A stretch of DNA of 48,046 bases from Acidimicrobiaceae bacterium (GTDB taxonomy: Bacteria > Actinomycetota > Acidimicrobiia > Acidimicrobiales > RAAP-2), in the NCBI GenBank assembly GCA_003163875.1, contig PLRK01000122.1, positions 1 to 48,046 on the forward strand. The letters are read 5' to 3'. The notes beneath the pieces are model-generated. The model was not told the DNA's origin, searched no databases, and saw only the letters and a list, made by a program, of their open reading frames with translations. Numbering within the stretch: position 1 is the stretch's first letter; every line of letters starts with the position of its first letter. Made by a program: the position numbers and the translations under genes. Shown here one piece after another: positions 34,169 to 42,338 of the stretch.

Positions 34169-34603
34169 TCAACGAGTGTCAATCTCCATCCATCGCTCGG
34201 GTTTCGCGAGCGCCCGAAAGCCCAATCGCTCGTAGACGCCATGAGCGTCGCGAGTTGCCAAAATCGCACGCTTCAGACCTATCGACGTGCACCACGTCAC
34301 CGCCTCGCCCACCATCCACGTGCCAATACCGCGGGCGCGAAACGCCTCGTCGACGAACACGTCGCATATCCAAGCGAACGTCGCCTCGTCCGTGACCACG
34401 CGACTGCACGCGACTTGTTGGTCGCCCACGTACACGCAAAACGGTCTCGAGTTTTCAAACGATGTCCGCACCGTTGCCATGCTTCGACCTTTGGCCCAGT
34501 AGCTCTCGACCGCGATCCAGCGATAGACGATCTCAAAGTCGATCCGCGACAACTCGGAACTGACGACGAATCCCTCGCTCTCGAGCGACGTGAGGTCGTG
34601 CAC
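34169..34603 (-). CDS. GNAT-family N-acetyltransferase
   Basis: Acetyl-CoA-dependent acyltransferase, 144 aa. The acetyl-CoA loop is DVFVDEAFRARGIGTWMVGEA and the C-terminal part has HGVYERLGFRAL, typical of small amino-acid or antibiotic acetyltransferase-like GNATs. GTG 34603 is chosen: GGAGG is eight bases upstream and the start is one base after the nitrilase stop. Last gene of the imuA-imuB-dnaE2-nitrilase-GNAT series, all on one strand with short gaps. Substrate unknown. Confidence 0.82.
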   Translation of the reverse strand: MHDLTSLESEGFVVSSELSRIDFEIVYRWIAVESYWAKGRSMATVRTSFENSRPFCVYVGDQQVACSRVVTDEATFAWICDVFVDEAFRARGIGTWMVGEAVTWCTSIGLKRAILATRDAHGVYERLGFRALAKPERWMEIDTR

Positions 34604-34604
34604 G

Positions 34605-35450
34605 TTACGCACCTCCGTCGAGGTCACCGTAGAGGTCGGGTCGTCGACGTCCGAGCACGTTGATCTGTGATCGGCGCGTCGCGACGTCATCGAGGTCAAT
34701 CGACGCCACCAGCACTTCCTCGCCGCTCGACGTGGCTTCTCGAAGGACCTCGCCCCACGGGTCGATGACCATCGCGTGACCATAGGTCGAAAGCCCTTCG
34801 CTGGTGGTGCCCACTTGCGTCGCCGAGAACACGAAGGCGTGATTCTCGATCGCTCTCGCTCGCAGCAGCACCTCCCAGTGCGCCGGACCGGTCGCCGCGG
34901 AAAATGCTGCGGGGACGGCGAACGCGCTCGCGCCGTGCAGTGCGAGGTGGCGGTAGAGTTCGGGAAAGCGAACGTCGAAGCACACGCTCATGCCGAGAGC
35001 GAACTCGTCGAGCGTCGCAACGACCAGGGCGTCGCCCGCGCGTATCGCGCGCGATTCGTGGTACGAAATCTGTTCGGGCACTTCGATGTCGAACAGATGC
35101 GTCTTTCGATAGGTGAATCGCGGCGCACCGCTCGTGTCGAGCACCACGCTCGTGTTATAGGACTTCTCAGACTCGGGCGATATCTCGAGCATGCTGCCAA
35201 TATGGACGTTCACGTGTCGCGCACCTGCGATCTCGCCCAGTCGCGTGGTGGTGGGTCCGGGGATCGTTTCGCGAACGTCAGCGAACGCCGACGCGGGGCC
35301 GTAGAAATTGAAGTACTCGGGCAGTTGGATGTACGTCGCACCCTGGTCCGCCGCTTCGTGCACGAGCGCGCACGCGATCTCCAGGTTCTTGTGCACGTCG
35401 GTGCCCGAGCACATCTGGATGACGGCGATTGTCGCCGCTCGTTCGCCCAC
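34605..35450 (-). CDS. Carbon-nitrogen hydrolase (nitrilase superfamily, omega-amidase/Nit-like)
   Basis: Amide hydrolase, about 281 aa, with the Glu-Lys-Cys triad visible: Glu in QLPEYFNF, Lys in TYRKTHLFD, Cys in GMSVCFDVRFPELYRHLA. The RFPELYRHLA segment and length fit Nit1/Nit2-like deaminated-glutathione amidases or omega-amidases rather than true nitrilases. GTG 35450 is preferred because AGGGAG is four bases upstream and the protein then starts directly with the conserved IAVIQM strand; an ATG at 35480 is the alternative. It follows dnaE2 closely and abuts the GNAT. Confidence 0.85.
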   Translation of the reverse strand: MGERAATIAVIQMCSGTDVHKNLEIACALVHEAADQGATYIQLPEYFNFYGPASAFADVRETIPGPTTTRLGEIAGARHVNVHIGSMLEISPESEKSYNTSVVLDTSGAPRFTYRKTHLFDIEVPEQISYHESRAIRAGDALVVATLDEFALGMSVCFDVRFPELYRHLALHGASAFAVPAAFSAATGPAHWEVLLRARAIENHAFVFSATQVGTTSEGLSTYGHAMVIDPWGEVLREATSSGEEVLVASIDLDDVATRRSQINVLGRRRPDLYGDLDGGA

Positions 35451-35502
35451 GTTGCTCCCTTTCGCTCGTCTGCTCATCATTCTTCACCAAGGGTGACGGG
35501 CC

Positions 35503-38500
35503 TTATCGCCAGTCCCTCGAAGGAGCAGTCGCCCCGAGCTCTAAAGCCTCAACACTTTCTGCCATCAGGGCCAGTGTCCCTTGACCGCGCTGCAAGGAAC
35601 CACGAATCACGAGAGCCGGCGACGAACGCGCCTCGCTCGACCATCGCGTCCACGCTCCCTTCGAGAAGATCACGTTCACGTGACCAGTCTCGTCCTCGAG
35701 GTTCAAAAACACCGCCCCGTTCGCGGTCTCGGGGTGTTGGCGGTGCGTCACCACCCCCGCCACGTGTACCCGCGCCCCTTCGACGCTCGCCAGCGCGGCG
35801 GCCCGCGTGACGCCCCGCGCGTCGAGCGACGCCCGCACGAGTGCGATAGCCGTTGCTTCGGTGGTGAGTCCCATGGACCACAGATCGTCAGCGACCCGCT
35901 CCATCTCACTGGGCGTGGGGAGTTCGGGCGCCACGAGACCAGTGACCACGCCCGCCAGGCGATCGGGCGTTGCTTGGGCGGCGGCTCCCGCGGCCCAGGC
36001 TTGCGCGCGACGACTCGTCCCAAAGCAGTCGAGGGCCCCCGCGGCGGCGAGTGACTCGAGATGATGTTGTTGCACACCGGCACGACGCACCAAGTCCTCG
36101 GGCCCCTCCCACGGCGCGCCCTGAGCGATTCGCGACGCCAACTCAGCGCCAATGCCACGCAGCGCCTCTAAGCCGAGGCGCACCTCGGGATCATCGCGCG
36201 ATCCCTCGAGCGTGGCGAGCGCTCCCGAGCGATTCACGTCGGGACGCGAGACACGCACGCCGTGACGTTTCGCGTCGGCGACCAGACTCTGGGGTGACCA
36301 GAACCCGAGGGGTTGTGCGTTCAACAGGGCGACGAGGAACGCCGCTGGGTAGTGGTGCTTGATCCACGCCGAGCAGTAGACCAGGTGTGCGAAGGACACC
36401 GAATGCGATTCGGGGAAACCAAAGTTCGCGAACGCGGCGAGCGCATCGAAGAGGTGATCGGCGTCGGCGCCCACGATGCCGTTCTGTGCCATGCCCGAAT
36501 AGAAGCGACTCTTCAGTTTCAACATGCGTACTTCGGATCGTTTGGACGCCATGGCTTGACGCAGTTCGTCCGCTTCGGCGGGTGAGAACCCCGCCACGGC
36601 GACCGCCATCTCCATCAGTTGTTCTTGGAAGAGCGGTACGCCGAGTGTGCGCGAAAGAATCGGCTCGAGTCGCGGGTGCAAGTAGGTGACCGCTTCGTCG
36701 CCGCGACGTCGACGGATGTAGGGATTCACGGCGTTGCCCTGGATGGGCCCCGGACGGATAAGGGCTACCTCGATGACGAGGTCATAGAAGCATCGTGGTT
36801 GCACGCGAGGTAGCGTCGCCATCTGGGCGCGCGATTCGACTTGGAAGACACCCACGGTATCGGCCTCACAGAGTAGGTCATAGACCGCGTCCTCTTGTTC
36901 GAGCGCACCCAACTCGATTGTCGTCTCGTGAAAAGCCTCCACCTGGTCAACGGCGCGATGCAACGCGTCAAGCATCCCGAGCCCGAGAAGGTCGAACTTC
37001 ACGAGTCCAATGCTCGCGCAGTCGTCCTTATCCCACTGCAAGACGCTACGTCCGGGCATGCGCCCCCACTCGACCGGACAGACCTCTAAGACCGGTCGAT
37101 CACACAACACCATGCCCGCCGAGTGGATCCCGAGATGACGTGGTCGGTCCAAGAGCTCATTCGCCATTTTCACCACCAACGCAGAAACCTCACTGGTCTT
37201 CGCGGTCATGGCGTGACGATCGACGCTGTCGCGCAACACGTTCGCCTGTTCTTCGCTGTAGCCGAAGGCGCGCGCCACGTCGCGTAGTGCCGAGCGCGGT
37301 CGATACGTGATCACAGCCGCGACCTGGGCCGCGTGACGGCGTCCGTAGCGTGCGAACACGTACTGGATCACCTCTTCGCGTCGCCCCGACTCGATATCCA
37401 CGTCGATATCGGGGGGACCATCGCGCGCGGGCGACAAGAACCGCTCGAAGAACAAATTAAGTTTCACCGCGTCAGCGTTCGTGATGCCCAGTGAGAAGCA
37501 CACCGCCGAATTCGCTGCCGAACCGCGACCTTGACAGTAAATGTTCTCTCGGCGACAGAATTCGGTGATGTCCCAAACAGTAAGGAAGTACCCGGCAAAA
37601 CCGAGTGCCTCAATCACCGAGAGTTCGTGATCGATCTGGCGCCACGCACCAGGGACGCGCTCGTTCTCTCGTGTGCCGTAGCGCACGCTCGCCCCCTTCG
37701 TCACGATGAACTCGAGATAGGACTGCTCGTCCATCCCCTCGGGGGTGGGGAATCTCGGCAAGTTCGGTGCCACGAGGCGAAGGTCAAAGGCGAGTTGCGC
37801 ACCGAGCTCGCCCGCCTGGTCAACGACGCCGGGCCAACGAGCGAAACGTCGACGCTGTTCGGCGTCGCTTCGTAGATGCGCGAGCGGTGACGCGTTGAGC
37901 CAACCCTGCATCTCGTCGAGGCTCTGGCGCGAACGAATCGCCGAGAGGACGTTGGCCCTCGCAAACGCGTCGGGCGTCGCGTAATGCACGTTGCCCGTCG
38001 CCACCACGTCCACGTTCGACGTGACCGCAAGTTGGGCGAGGACGTCATTGCGCGCCACGTCGTCCGGACTGCCGTGATCCCAGAGTTCGACGGCGAGTGC
38101 GTCACGACCAAAAGCGCTCACCAGACACTCGAGTTCACGGCGCGCCGCTCGAGGGCCCTCGTCCATCAGTGCGCGCGTGAGGGGTCCCTTGCGACAGCCC
38201 GAGAGGACTAGCCAATCCTTCGCGTGTGCGGCGACGCCCTCGAGGCTGAAGCGTGGTGCACCTTTTTCTCCTCGCTCGAGGTGCGCTTCACCCAGCATCG
38301 TTGCGAGATGACGATATCCCTCGGGCGAGCGCGCGAGTACGACCACGTGCGAACCCGAAGGATCGGCGACACCCACTCGATCGTCAGTGCCGTTGAGCGT
38401 CAGCTCGCAACCAAAAATGGTGGGTAACCCACACGCCCTCGCCGCGTCGGAAAAACGCACCACTCCGTAGAAGCCGTGATGATCCGTGAGAGCGAGCCCC

Positions 38501-38604
38501 GAGAGTCCGAGACGGGCCGCCTCGCCCACGAGTTCTTCGGGGTCACTCGCGCCGTCAAGGAAACTGAAACCCGAGTGCGCGTGCAGTTCCGCGTACGTTG
38601 CCAT
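35503..38604 (-). CDS. dnaE2: Error-prone DNA polymerase DnaE2 (ImuC)
   Basis: C-family polymerase of the SOS mutasome, 1033 aa, that copies past lesions with ImuA and ImuB. PHP domain at the N-terminus (AELHAHSGFSFLDGAS, ALTDHHGFYGVVRF); polymerase palm with GRGSAANSAVCFSLGI and PDIDVDIES; helix-hairpin-helix region; C-terminal OB domain (VHVAGVVTHRQHPETANG). The ATG at 38604 overlaps the imuB stop (TGATG) and starts at the PHP domain, so 49 upstream in-frame codons are excluded. Under LexA control through the upstream imuA promoter if the operon is intact. Confidence 0.96.
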   Translation of the reverse strand: MATYAELHAHSGFSFLDGASDPEELVGEAARLGLSGLALTDHHGFYGVVRFSDAARACGLPTIFGCELTLNGTDDRVGVADPSGSHVVVLARSPEGYRHLATMLGEAHLERGEKGAPRFSLEGVAAHAKDWLVLSGCRKGPLTRALMDEGPRAARRELECLVSAFGRDALAVELWDHGSPDDVARNDVLAQLAVTSNVDVVATGNVHYATPDAFARANVLSAIRSRQSLDEMQGWLNASPLAHLRSDAEQRRRFARWPGVVDQAGELGAQLAFDLRLVAPNLPRFPTPEGMDEQSYLEFIVTKGASVRYGTRENERVPGAWRQIDHELSVIEALGFAGYFLTVWDITEFCRRENIYCQGRGSAANSAVCFSLGITNADAVKLNLFFERFLSPARDGPPDIDVDIESGRREEVIQYVFARYGRRHAAQVAAVITYRPRSALRDVARAFGYSEEQANVLRDSVDRHAMTAKTSEVSALVVKMANELLDRPRHLGIHSAGMVLCDRPVLEVCPVEWGRMPGRSVLQWDKDDCASIGLVKFDLLGLGMLDALHRAVDQVEAFHETTIELGALEQEDAVYDLLCEADTVGVFQVESRAQMATLPRVQPRCFYDLVIEVALIRPGPIQGNAVNPYIRRRRGDEAVTYLHPRLEPILSRTLGVPLFQEQLMEMAVAVAGFSPAEADELRQAMASKRSEVRMLKLKSRFYSGMAQNGIVGADADHLFDALAAFANFGFPESHSVSFAHLVYCSAWIKHHYPAAFLVALLNAQPLGFWSPQSLVADAKRHGVRVSRPDVNRSGALATLEGSRDDPEVRLGLEALRGIGAELASRIAQGAPWEGPEDLVRRAGVQQHHLESLAAAGALDCFGTSRRAQAWAAGAAAQATPDRLAGVVTGLVAPELPTPSEMERVADDLWSMGLTTEATAIALVRASLDARGVTRAAALASVEGARVHVAGVVTHRQHPETANGAVFLNLEDETGHVNVIFSKGAWTRWSSEARSSPALVIRGSLQRGQGTLALMAESVEALELGATAPSRDWR

Positions 38605-39683
38605 CAGTCGTAGATCCCCACCAACCACCAACGTCCCGACTCGGCGACGAGCAACACCGCTTCGCCGAGTGCGAGCACCACTTGTAAGTGCGCGCGACGT
38701 CGGCCGCGACTCCACCACCGCTCGACGAGAGGCCAGGGTCCCGCGTGCCAAAGAATGGTCCGTCGGGCGTAGTGGGTAAGCAGCAACGTCGTGGGCTCAG
38801 CGCTCAGTACGCCGCGGGCGTCAAAGAGGACCGGCGCGTCGTTCGCGTCACGCAACTGCACCACGACTGGATGGAGCAATGTCGTCGCCGGTGAAGGGGC
38901 ACGAATCTGCCCAGGCCAGGGGGCGCGATCACGGCTCTCGACGAGCGGCGAGCCCCACGGCACGAGTGTGGCTCGATCCTCGGGGACCCTTCCTCCTTGC
39001 AACGACGCAACGAGCAGGGCGTCGGCGCCGAGTCGGCGCCGCACGCGATGTGCGGCGGCGAACGCCCGATCATCGCCAGCACCGCGCTGTCCGAAGAAGC
39101 CGAGTTGTTCACTACCCTGCTCGTGCTCACCTCGCAGGTTACGAAGTCGCTGGGCGAGACGCAGGTCGCGCTGCCCAGCCAATTCGCCAACCTCGCCGCG
39201 AGCAACGCGATGCAGCTCGAGCGCGTGTTTGTTGAAACGCTCCCCCACTCGCGCTGGTGCCACGTCCGCGAAGGAACCCAGCGTGTATAGCCCTAGACGC
39301 CGACACGTCGTGGTGAGGTCCTTTCGCCCGAGTACCTCAAGGGACTGGGCCCGACGAAACGATGCCGTCGCACCCGGCGCCAGTACACGCTGCTCGCGTG
39401 CAGCGAGTTCAGCGCAGAAGAGTCCATCGGCGATTCCCACGCGGGCTTCGTAGCCCGTAACGTCGTGCACGGTGTCACTCGCCATCGCGACGACCTTCTC
39501 CTCGCCACCGAAGAAGCGGCTCGGACCCCTCACCGGCAACACATACAGGCCGAGTCGCACGATCTCGGCGAAAGGACAGAACACACACAGCGCGTCAAGT
39601 AGCGCCAAGGAGTCGCGCAACGTTGAACCATCCGGTTTCTCGCGCGATAACTCCTCAACCCAGATCGCGAGAAGTCGTTCCAT
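38604..39683 (-). CDS. imuB: ImuB-like inactive Y-family polymerase
   Basis: Adaptor subunit of the ImuA-ImuB-DnaE2 mutasome, 359 aa, shorter than the roughly 500 aa of many ImuB proteins. The Y-family core is recognisable (SRFFGGEEKVVAMASDTVHDVTGYEARVGIADGLFCAELAA; LGLYTLGSFADVAPARVGERFNKHALELHRVARG), and the C-terminus RWWLVGIYD is typical of ImuB. The catalytic acidic residues are absent: the first strand is LAIWVEEL and no SxDE follows. ATG 39683 directly follows the imuA stop (TAGATG). It is expected to bridge DnaE2 and the beta clamp; a clamp motif was not identified. Confidence 0.88.
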   Translation of the reverse strand: MERLLAIWVEELSREKPDGSTLRDSLALLDALCVFCPFAEIVRLGLYVLPVRGPSRFFGGEEKVVAMASDTVHDVTGYEARVGIADGLFCAELAAREQRVLAPGATASFRRAQSLEVLGRKDLTTTCRRLGLYTLGSFADVAPARVGERFNKHALELHRVARGEVGELAGQRDLRLAQRLRNLRGEHEQGSEQLGFFGQRGAGDDRAFAAAHRVRRRLGADALLVASLQGGRVPEDRATLVPWGSPLVESRDRAPWPGQIRAPSPATTLLHPVVVQLRDANDAPVLFDARGVLSAEPTTLLLTHYARRTILWHAGPWPLVERWWSRGRRRAHLQVVLALGEAVLLVAESGRWWLVGIYD

Positions 39684-40343
39684 CTACGTCGCCGCCGCTC
39701 GGCCTTTTCGATTCGGCAGTATCACGACGTGCTCGCTCGCGCGCCCCGCTTCACCACGTCCGCTCACGCGAACGTTGAGATAACGCGCGTCGAGTCGCGA
39801 CGACGTGGCCCAACGCGCCTCGGTGATGGCAAAGCACAAATCGGGAGGAAGCGGCCAGGATGCGTGCGGCTCACTCAACACGATCAGCACCGTGCCACGC
39901 TCTCGCACGCGATCCATGATCTTTCGCGCGACGCCGTGTGACGCGCGCGAAGGTGGACGCACCACCACAAGATCGACCCCGTCGAGCAGGTCCGCCACGG
40001 ATTCGGCCCACGCGCCACGCGGGCGAGGTACGAAGAGGACTCGACGAAGATCCATCCCGAGTTCCGCCATCGCCACGACCCCTGGATCATCCACCCCCAC
40101 CACACCAGCCCAGTGACCATTCGCGCTCGAGGCGGTGAGCAGGCTGAGGGCCAAACTCAACCCACCGAATCCCGGTGACGCTTCGACGACCACAGTGGCG
40201 CCACGGCGCAGTCCACCACCGGGCACCAACGCCTTCCAGGGCTCACCAAGGGGCAGCATGCGGCTTTTCGCGAGGGTGACCGGGCGAAGTGAGGCCACCA
40301 GATTCTCAGGCAACGTAGGACGTGTAGAAGAAAAAGCGAACAT
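39684..40343 (-). CDS. imuA: ImuA-like RecA-related mutasome protein
   Basis: RecA-like accessory protein, 219 aa from the ATG at 40343. It has a RecA-core-like pattern (EASPGFGGLSLALSLLTASSANGHWAGVVGVDDPGVVAMAELG), but the P-loop is degenerate (no GKT/S), as in other ImuA proteins. The open frame continues to 40667, but those codons lie inside the inserted element and are an artefact. ATG 40343 sits inside a LexA box, nine bases after a TACTCT -10 box, so the transcript has almost no leader; GTG 40298 or ATG 40259 are alternatives. Neighbouring imuB and dnaE2 support the identity. Confidence 0.85.
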   Translation of the reverse strand: MFAFSSTRPTLPENLVASLRPVTLAKSRMLPLGEPWKALVPGGGLRRGATVVVEASPGFGGLSLALSLLTASSANGHWAGVVGVDDPGVVAMAELGMDLRRVLFVPRPRGAWAESVADLLDGVDLVVVRPPSRASHGVARKIMDRVRERGTVLIVLSEPHASWPLPPDLCFAITEARWATSSRLDARYLNVRVSGRGEAGRASEHVVILPNRKGRAAAT

Positions 40344-40350
40344 ATGTTCG
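40337..40350. promoter_or_regulatory. LexA/SOS box of the imuA-imuB-dnaE2 operon
   Basis: CGAACATATGTTCG is a perfect 14-bp palindrome matching the Gram-positive/mycobacterial LexA consensus (CGAAC-N4-GTTCG). It spans the transcription start region and the imuA ATG, just downstream of the -10 box, so LexA bound here would block initiation. Confidence 0.85.
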
Positions 40351-40352
40351 TA

Positions 40353-40381
40353 AGAGTAGCGGGTGACGTGTAACTTGACAA
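40353..40381 (-). promoter_or_regulatory. Hybrid imuA promoter: -35 from the IS end, -10 from the chromosome
   Basis: On the minus strand TTGTCA (40381-40376, inside the element's left terminal repeat) is followed after 17 bases by TACTCT (40358-40353, target site and flank). The pre-insertion sequence, rebuilt by joining the flanks and keeping one target copy, reads TTGTCG, 17 bases, TACTCT. Confidence 0.6.
40354..40361. repeat. Left 8-bp target-site duplication of the IS element
   Basis: GAGTAGCG directly precedes the left terminal repeat and recurs as 43091-43098 directly after the right one. Confidence 0.95.
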
Positions 40382-40386
40382 ACCCA
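40362..40386 (+). repeat. Left 25-bp terminal inverted repeat
   Basis: Perfect reverse complement of 43066-43090. Read inward it carries TTGACA (40375-40380), the -35 of the transposase promoter; read outward it carries TTGTCA, which serves imuA. Confidence 0.95.
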
Positions 40387-40403
40387 TAATTCCGTGGGAC
40401 AAT
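40375..40403 (+). promoter_or_regulatory. Transposase promoter (leaderless)
   Basis: TTGACA at 40375-40380, 17 bases, GACAAT at 40398-40403, then six bases to the ATG at 40410. Confidence 0.6.
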
Positions 40404-40409
40404 TAGGTC

Positions 40410-41411
40410 ATGGAAAAAATCACCTTCGGCAACATGGCCCTTCAAATCACTAGTGAGGCAGACGCCTACGAGTACATGGAAACCCTTCGCTGGCCTAACG
40501 GTGAGGTCGTATGCCCCCACTGTGGCGTCCTCGGGAGCCACTACTACCTGAACCCTGACAATGGAGTGTCCCGCACCACGACCCGAGGCAAGCAGTCCCA
40601 ACGCCGAGTCTGGAAGTGCAAGGACTGTCGAAAGCAATTCTCCGTCACCACCGGCACGATCTTTCACGGCTCGAAGGTGTCGCTTCGAATCTGGCTCTTC
40701 GTGTTCTTTGAGATGTGCGCCAACAAGAACGGGATTGCCGCCCGTGAGATCGCCCGTAAGTACGACGTGGCCCCAAAGACCGCGTGGTTCATGACGCAGC
40801 GGATTCGTGAAGCGATGGCGAATGACTCCTCAGGCAAGTTGTCCGGCAACATCGTTATGGACGAAACGTACATCGGCGGCAAGCCTGAGAACTGGCACGC
40901 CAACGACCCGCGCAGGGCTAAGACTGGTTTCACCACGGCGCGAAAGACTGCGGCCATCGCTCTCATTTCAGAAGTGACCGGCGAGATCCGCACCAAGGCC
41001 GTTACAAACGTGACCGGCACCGTCATTCAAAACATGGTGCGCGACAATGTCATGCCAGCCGAGACGACCCTTCACTCAGACTCAGCACCGCTCTATCGCA
41101 CGATTGCGAAAGAACTGAAGGCTCACCACGTCGTGAACCACCACGCGGGGCAGTACGTCACGGAGCTGTCAAGTGGCACCAACAAGGCCGAGAATTTCTT
41201 TAGCCAGTTGAAGCGATCCATTGACGGTACGCACCACTGCATCAGCCCTATGCACGTTCAGCGTTATTTGACCGAATTTGCTTTCCGTCACTCGACGCAC
41301 GACCTCACTGACACCGAGCGAATGTCTCGACTTATGGGCCAAGTCCCTGGAACTAGACTTAGTTACCGGCCCCTAACTTCGCGAATACTTGACTCCACGA
41401 GCTTTGTCTGA
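40410..41411 (+). CDS. IS1595-family (ISXO2-like) transposase
   Basis: DDE-type transposase, 333 aa. N-terminal zinc ribbon with CPHC (about 32-35) and CKDC (about 70-73); helix-turn-helix region around GIAAREIARKYDVAPKTAWFM; catalytic acidic residues in NIVMDETYIGGK and TLHSDSAPLY, and the third motif NKAENFFSQLKRSI, where IS1595 enzymes use Asn/Glu variants. Length is normal for the family. The frame is complete. Promoter is in the left terminal repeat. Confidence 0.95.
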   Translation: MEKITFGNMALQITSEADAYEYMETLRWPNGEVVCPHCGVLGSHYYLNPDNGVSRTTTRGKQSQRRVWKCKDCRKQFSVTTGTIFHGSKVSLRIWLFVFFEMCANKNGIAAREIARKYDVAPKTAWFMTQRIREAMANDSSGKLSGNIVMDETYIGGKPENWHANDPRRAKTGFTTARKTAAIALISEVTGEIRTKAVTNVTGTVIQNMVRDNVMPAETTLHSDSAPLYRTIAKELKAHHVVNHHAGQYVTELSSGTNKAENFFSQLKRSIDGTHHCISPMHVQRYLTEFAFRHSTHDLTDTERMSRLMGQVPGTRLSYRPLTSRILDSTSFV

Positions 41412-41433
41412 TATGGGCAGTTAGGATGAAATC

Positions 41434-41673
41434 ATGAGCGAACTCGAGAAGCTTTTTAATTGGTACATAGAGCACCAGGCGGAACTCGTCGAAAAGTTTG
41501 ACGGACGCTACATTGTCATCCACGATGACGCTGTAGTCGGCAACTTTGAATCGGAGTTGGAAGCGTACGAGTTTGCAAAAGAGAATTGCGAGCCTGGAAA
41601 ATTCATGATTCAACTGGTGAGCCCTGGAACCAGTAATTACACTCAAACGTTCCACTCACGAGTTGTAATTTGA
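41434..41673 (+). CDS. Small DUF5678-like passenger protein
   Basis: 79-aa protein. The segment EKFDGRYIVIHDDAVVGNFESELEAYEFAKEN followed by PGKFMIQLV looks like the DUF5678 pattern (Y-V-A-hydrophobic...G..V..G....EA...A), a small alpha/beta domain often found beside retropepsin-like proteases in bacteria and archaea. TAGGAT lies exactly six bases before the ATG, so it has its own leaderless promoter. Its TGA overlaps the TTG start of the protease gene. Function unknown; it may be a partner or substrate of the protease. Confidence 0.75.
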   Translation: MSELEKLFNWYIEHQAELVEKFDGRYIVIHDDAVVGNFESELEAYEFAKENCEPGKFMIQLVSPGTSNYTQTFHSRVVI

Positions 41674-42209
41674 CATTTAAGCCTTCAAATTCCCTAACTA
41701 TCACGGGCAACGGAATACTCCGAGAGTTACGTTGTCCAATTGTGATAAGTGACGCGATGTCTGATCCCTTAACCGCGACGCCGGGACGATTCGCAAACTT
41801 TGAAGCAATTTGGGATACCGGCGCTACGGGTTCCGTAATAACTCAAAAAGTTGTTGACGCGCTTCAAATTTCACCTGTTGGGCTAACACGAGTGCTTGGC
41901 GTGAATTCGTCACAACTCAGCGAGGAATATCTCGTGAATTTCGTACTGCCTAGTCAAGTGGGGATCCGGGGTGTTCGAGTAACACTTGGACAGTTGCCGG
42001 GTGGGATAGAAGCCTTGATTGGAATGGACATCATCAACTTGGGCGACTTTCATATTTCAAATGTCGCGGGCAACACAGTGATGTCGTTTCGCGTTCCTTC
42101 TCTTGAGGTCATTGACTACGTGAAAATTGGAGAGGCACGGCAAAAGACACAAACTTCCAATCCACGTGGAGGTCATCGACCAAACCCAAAAAAGCCAAAA
42201 CGACGGTAA
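41670..42209 (+). CDS. Retropepsin-like aspartic protease (passenger)
   Basis: 179 aa. The aspartic-protease motif FEAIWDTGATGSVITQKVV carries the catalytic DTGAT, followed by the expected hydrophobic strands and ALIGMDIINLGDFHISN, the usual closing feature of single-domain retropepsins that act as dimers. A basic low-complexity tail (RGGHRPNPKKPKRR) could bind nucleic acid. TTG start at 41670 overlaps the upstream stop (TTGA), giving translational coupling with the DUF5678-like gene. Being inside a transposable element is unusual for this pair. Confidence 0.8.
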   Translation: MTFKPSNSLTITGNGILRELRCPIVISDAMSDPLTATPGRFANFEAIWDTGATGSVITQKVVDALQISPVGLTRVLGVNSSQLSEEYLVNFVLPSQVGIRGVRVTLGQLPGGIEALIGMDIINLGDFHISNVAGNTVMSFRVPSLEVIDYVKIGEARQKTQTSNPRGGHRPNPKKPKRR

Positions 42210-42218
42210 AATTTATCT

Positions 42219-42338
42219 ATGCCCCGTGACGCCTTTGAAGGATACGACGAACCGGTCAATATCGACATTGACCCGGAAGAGGGCTTGAAAATCTTGCTTC
42301 AGGTTCAGCCTTGCGAAGATGAATCCGAGCCGAATTAA
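42219..42338 (+). CDS. 39-aa acidic peptide (passenger)
   Basis: Encodes a peptide starting MPRDAFEGYDEPVNIDID and ending EDESEPN, strongly acidic with a short hydrophobic stretch GLKILLQV. TAAAAT lies exactly six bases before the ATG, the best -10 match in the element, which argues that this short frame is a real gene. Its stop overlaps the end of the convergent two-TM gene. I recall similar short acidic ORFs next to DUF5678/retropepsin pairs, but could not search. Function unknown. Confidence 0.55.
   Translation: MPRDAFEGYDEPVNIDIDPEEGLKILLQVQPCEDESEPN

Noticed and set aside
34776-35810. 344-codon plus-strand frame
   Set aside because: Antisense to the nitrilase and the end of dnaE2; low-complexity Arg-rich translation.
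40344-40667. N-terminal extension of the imuA reading frame
   Set aside because: It runs antisense through the IS terminal repeat and transposase start; the frame is open by chance after insertion.
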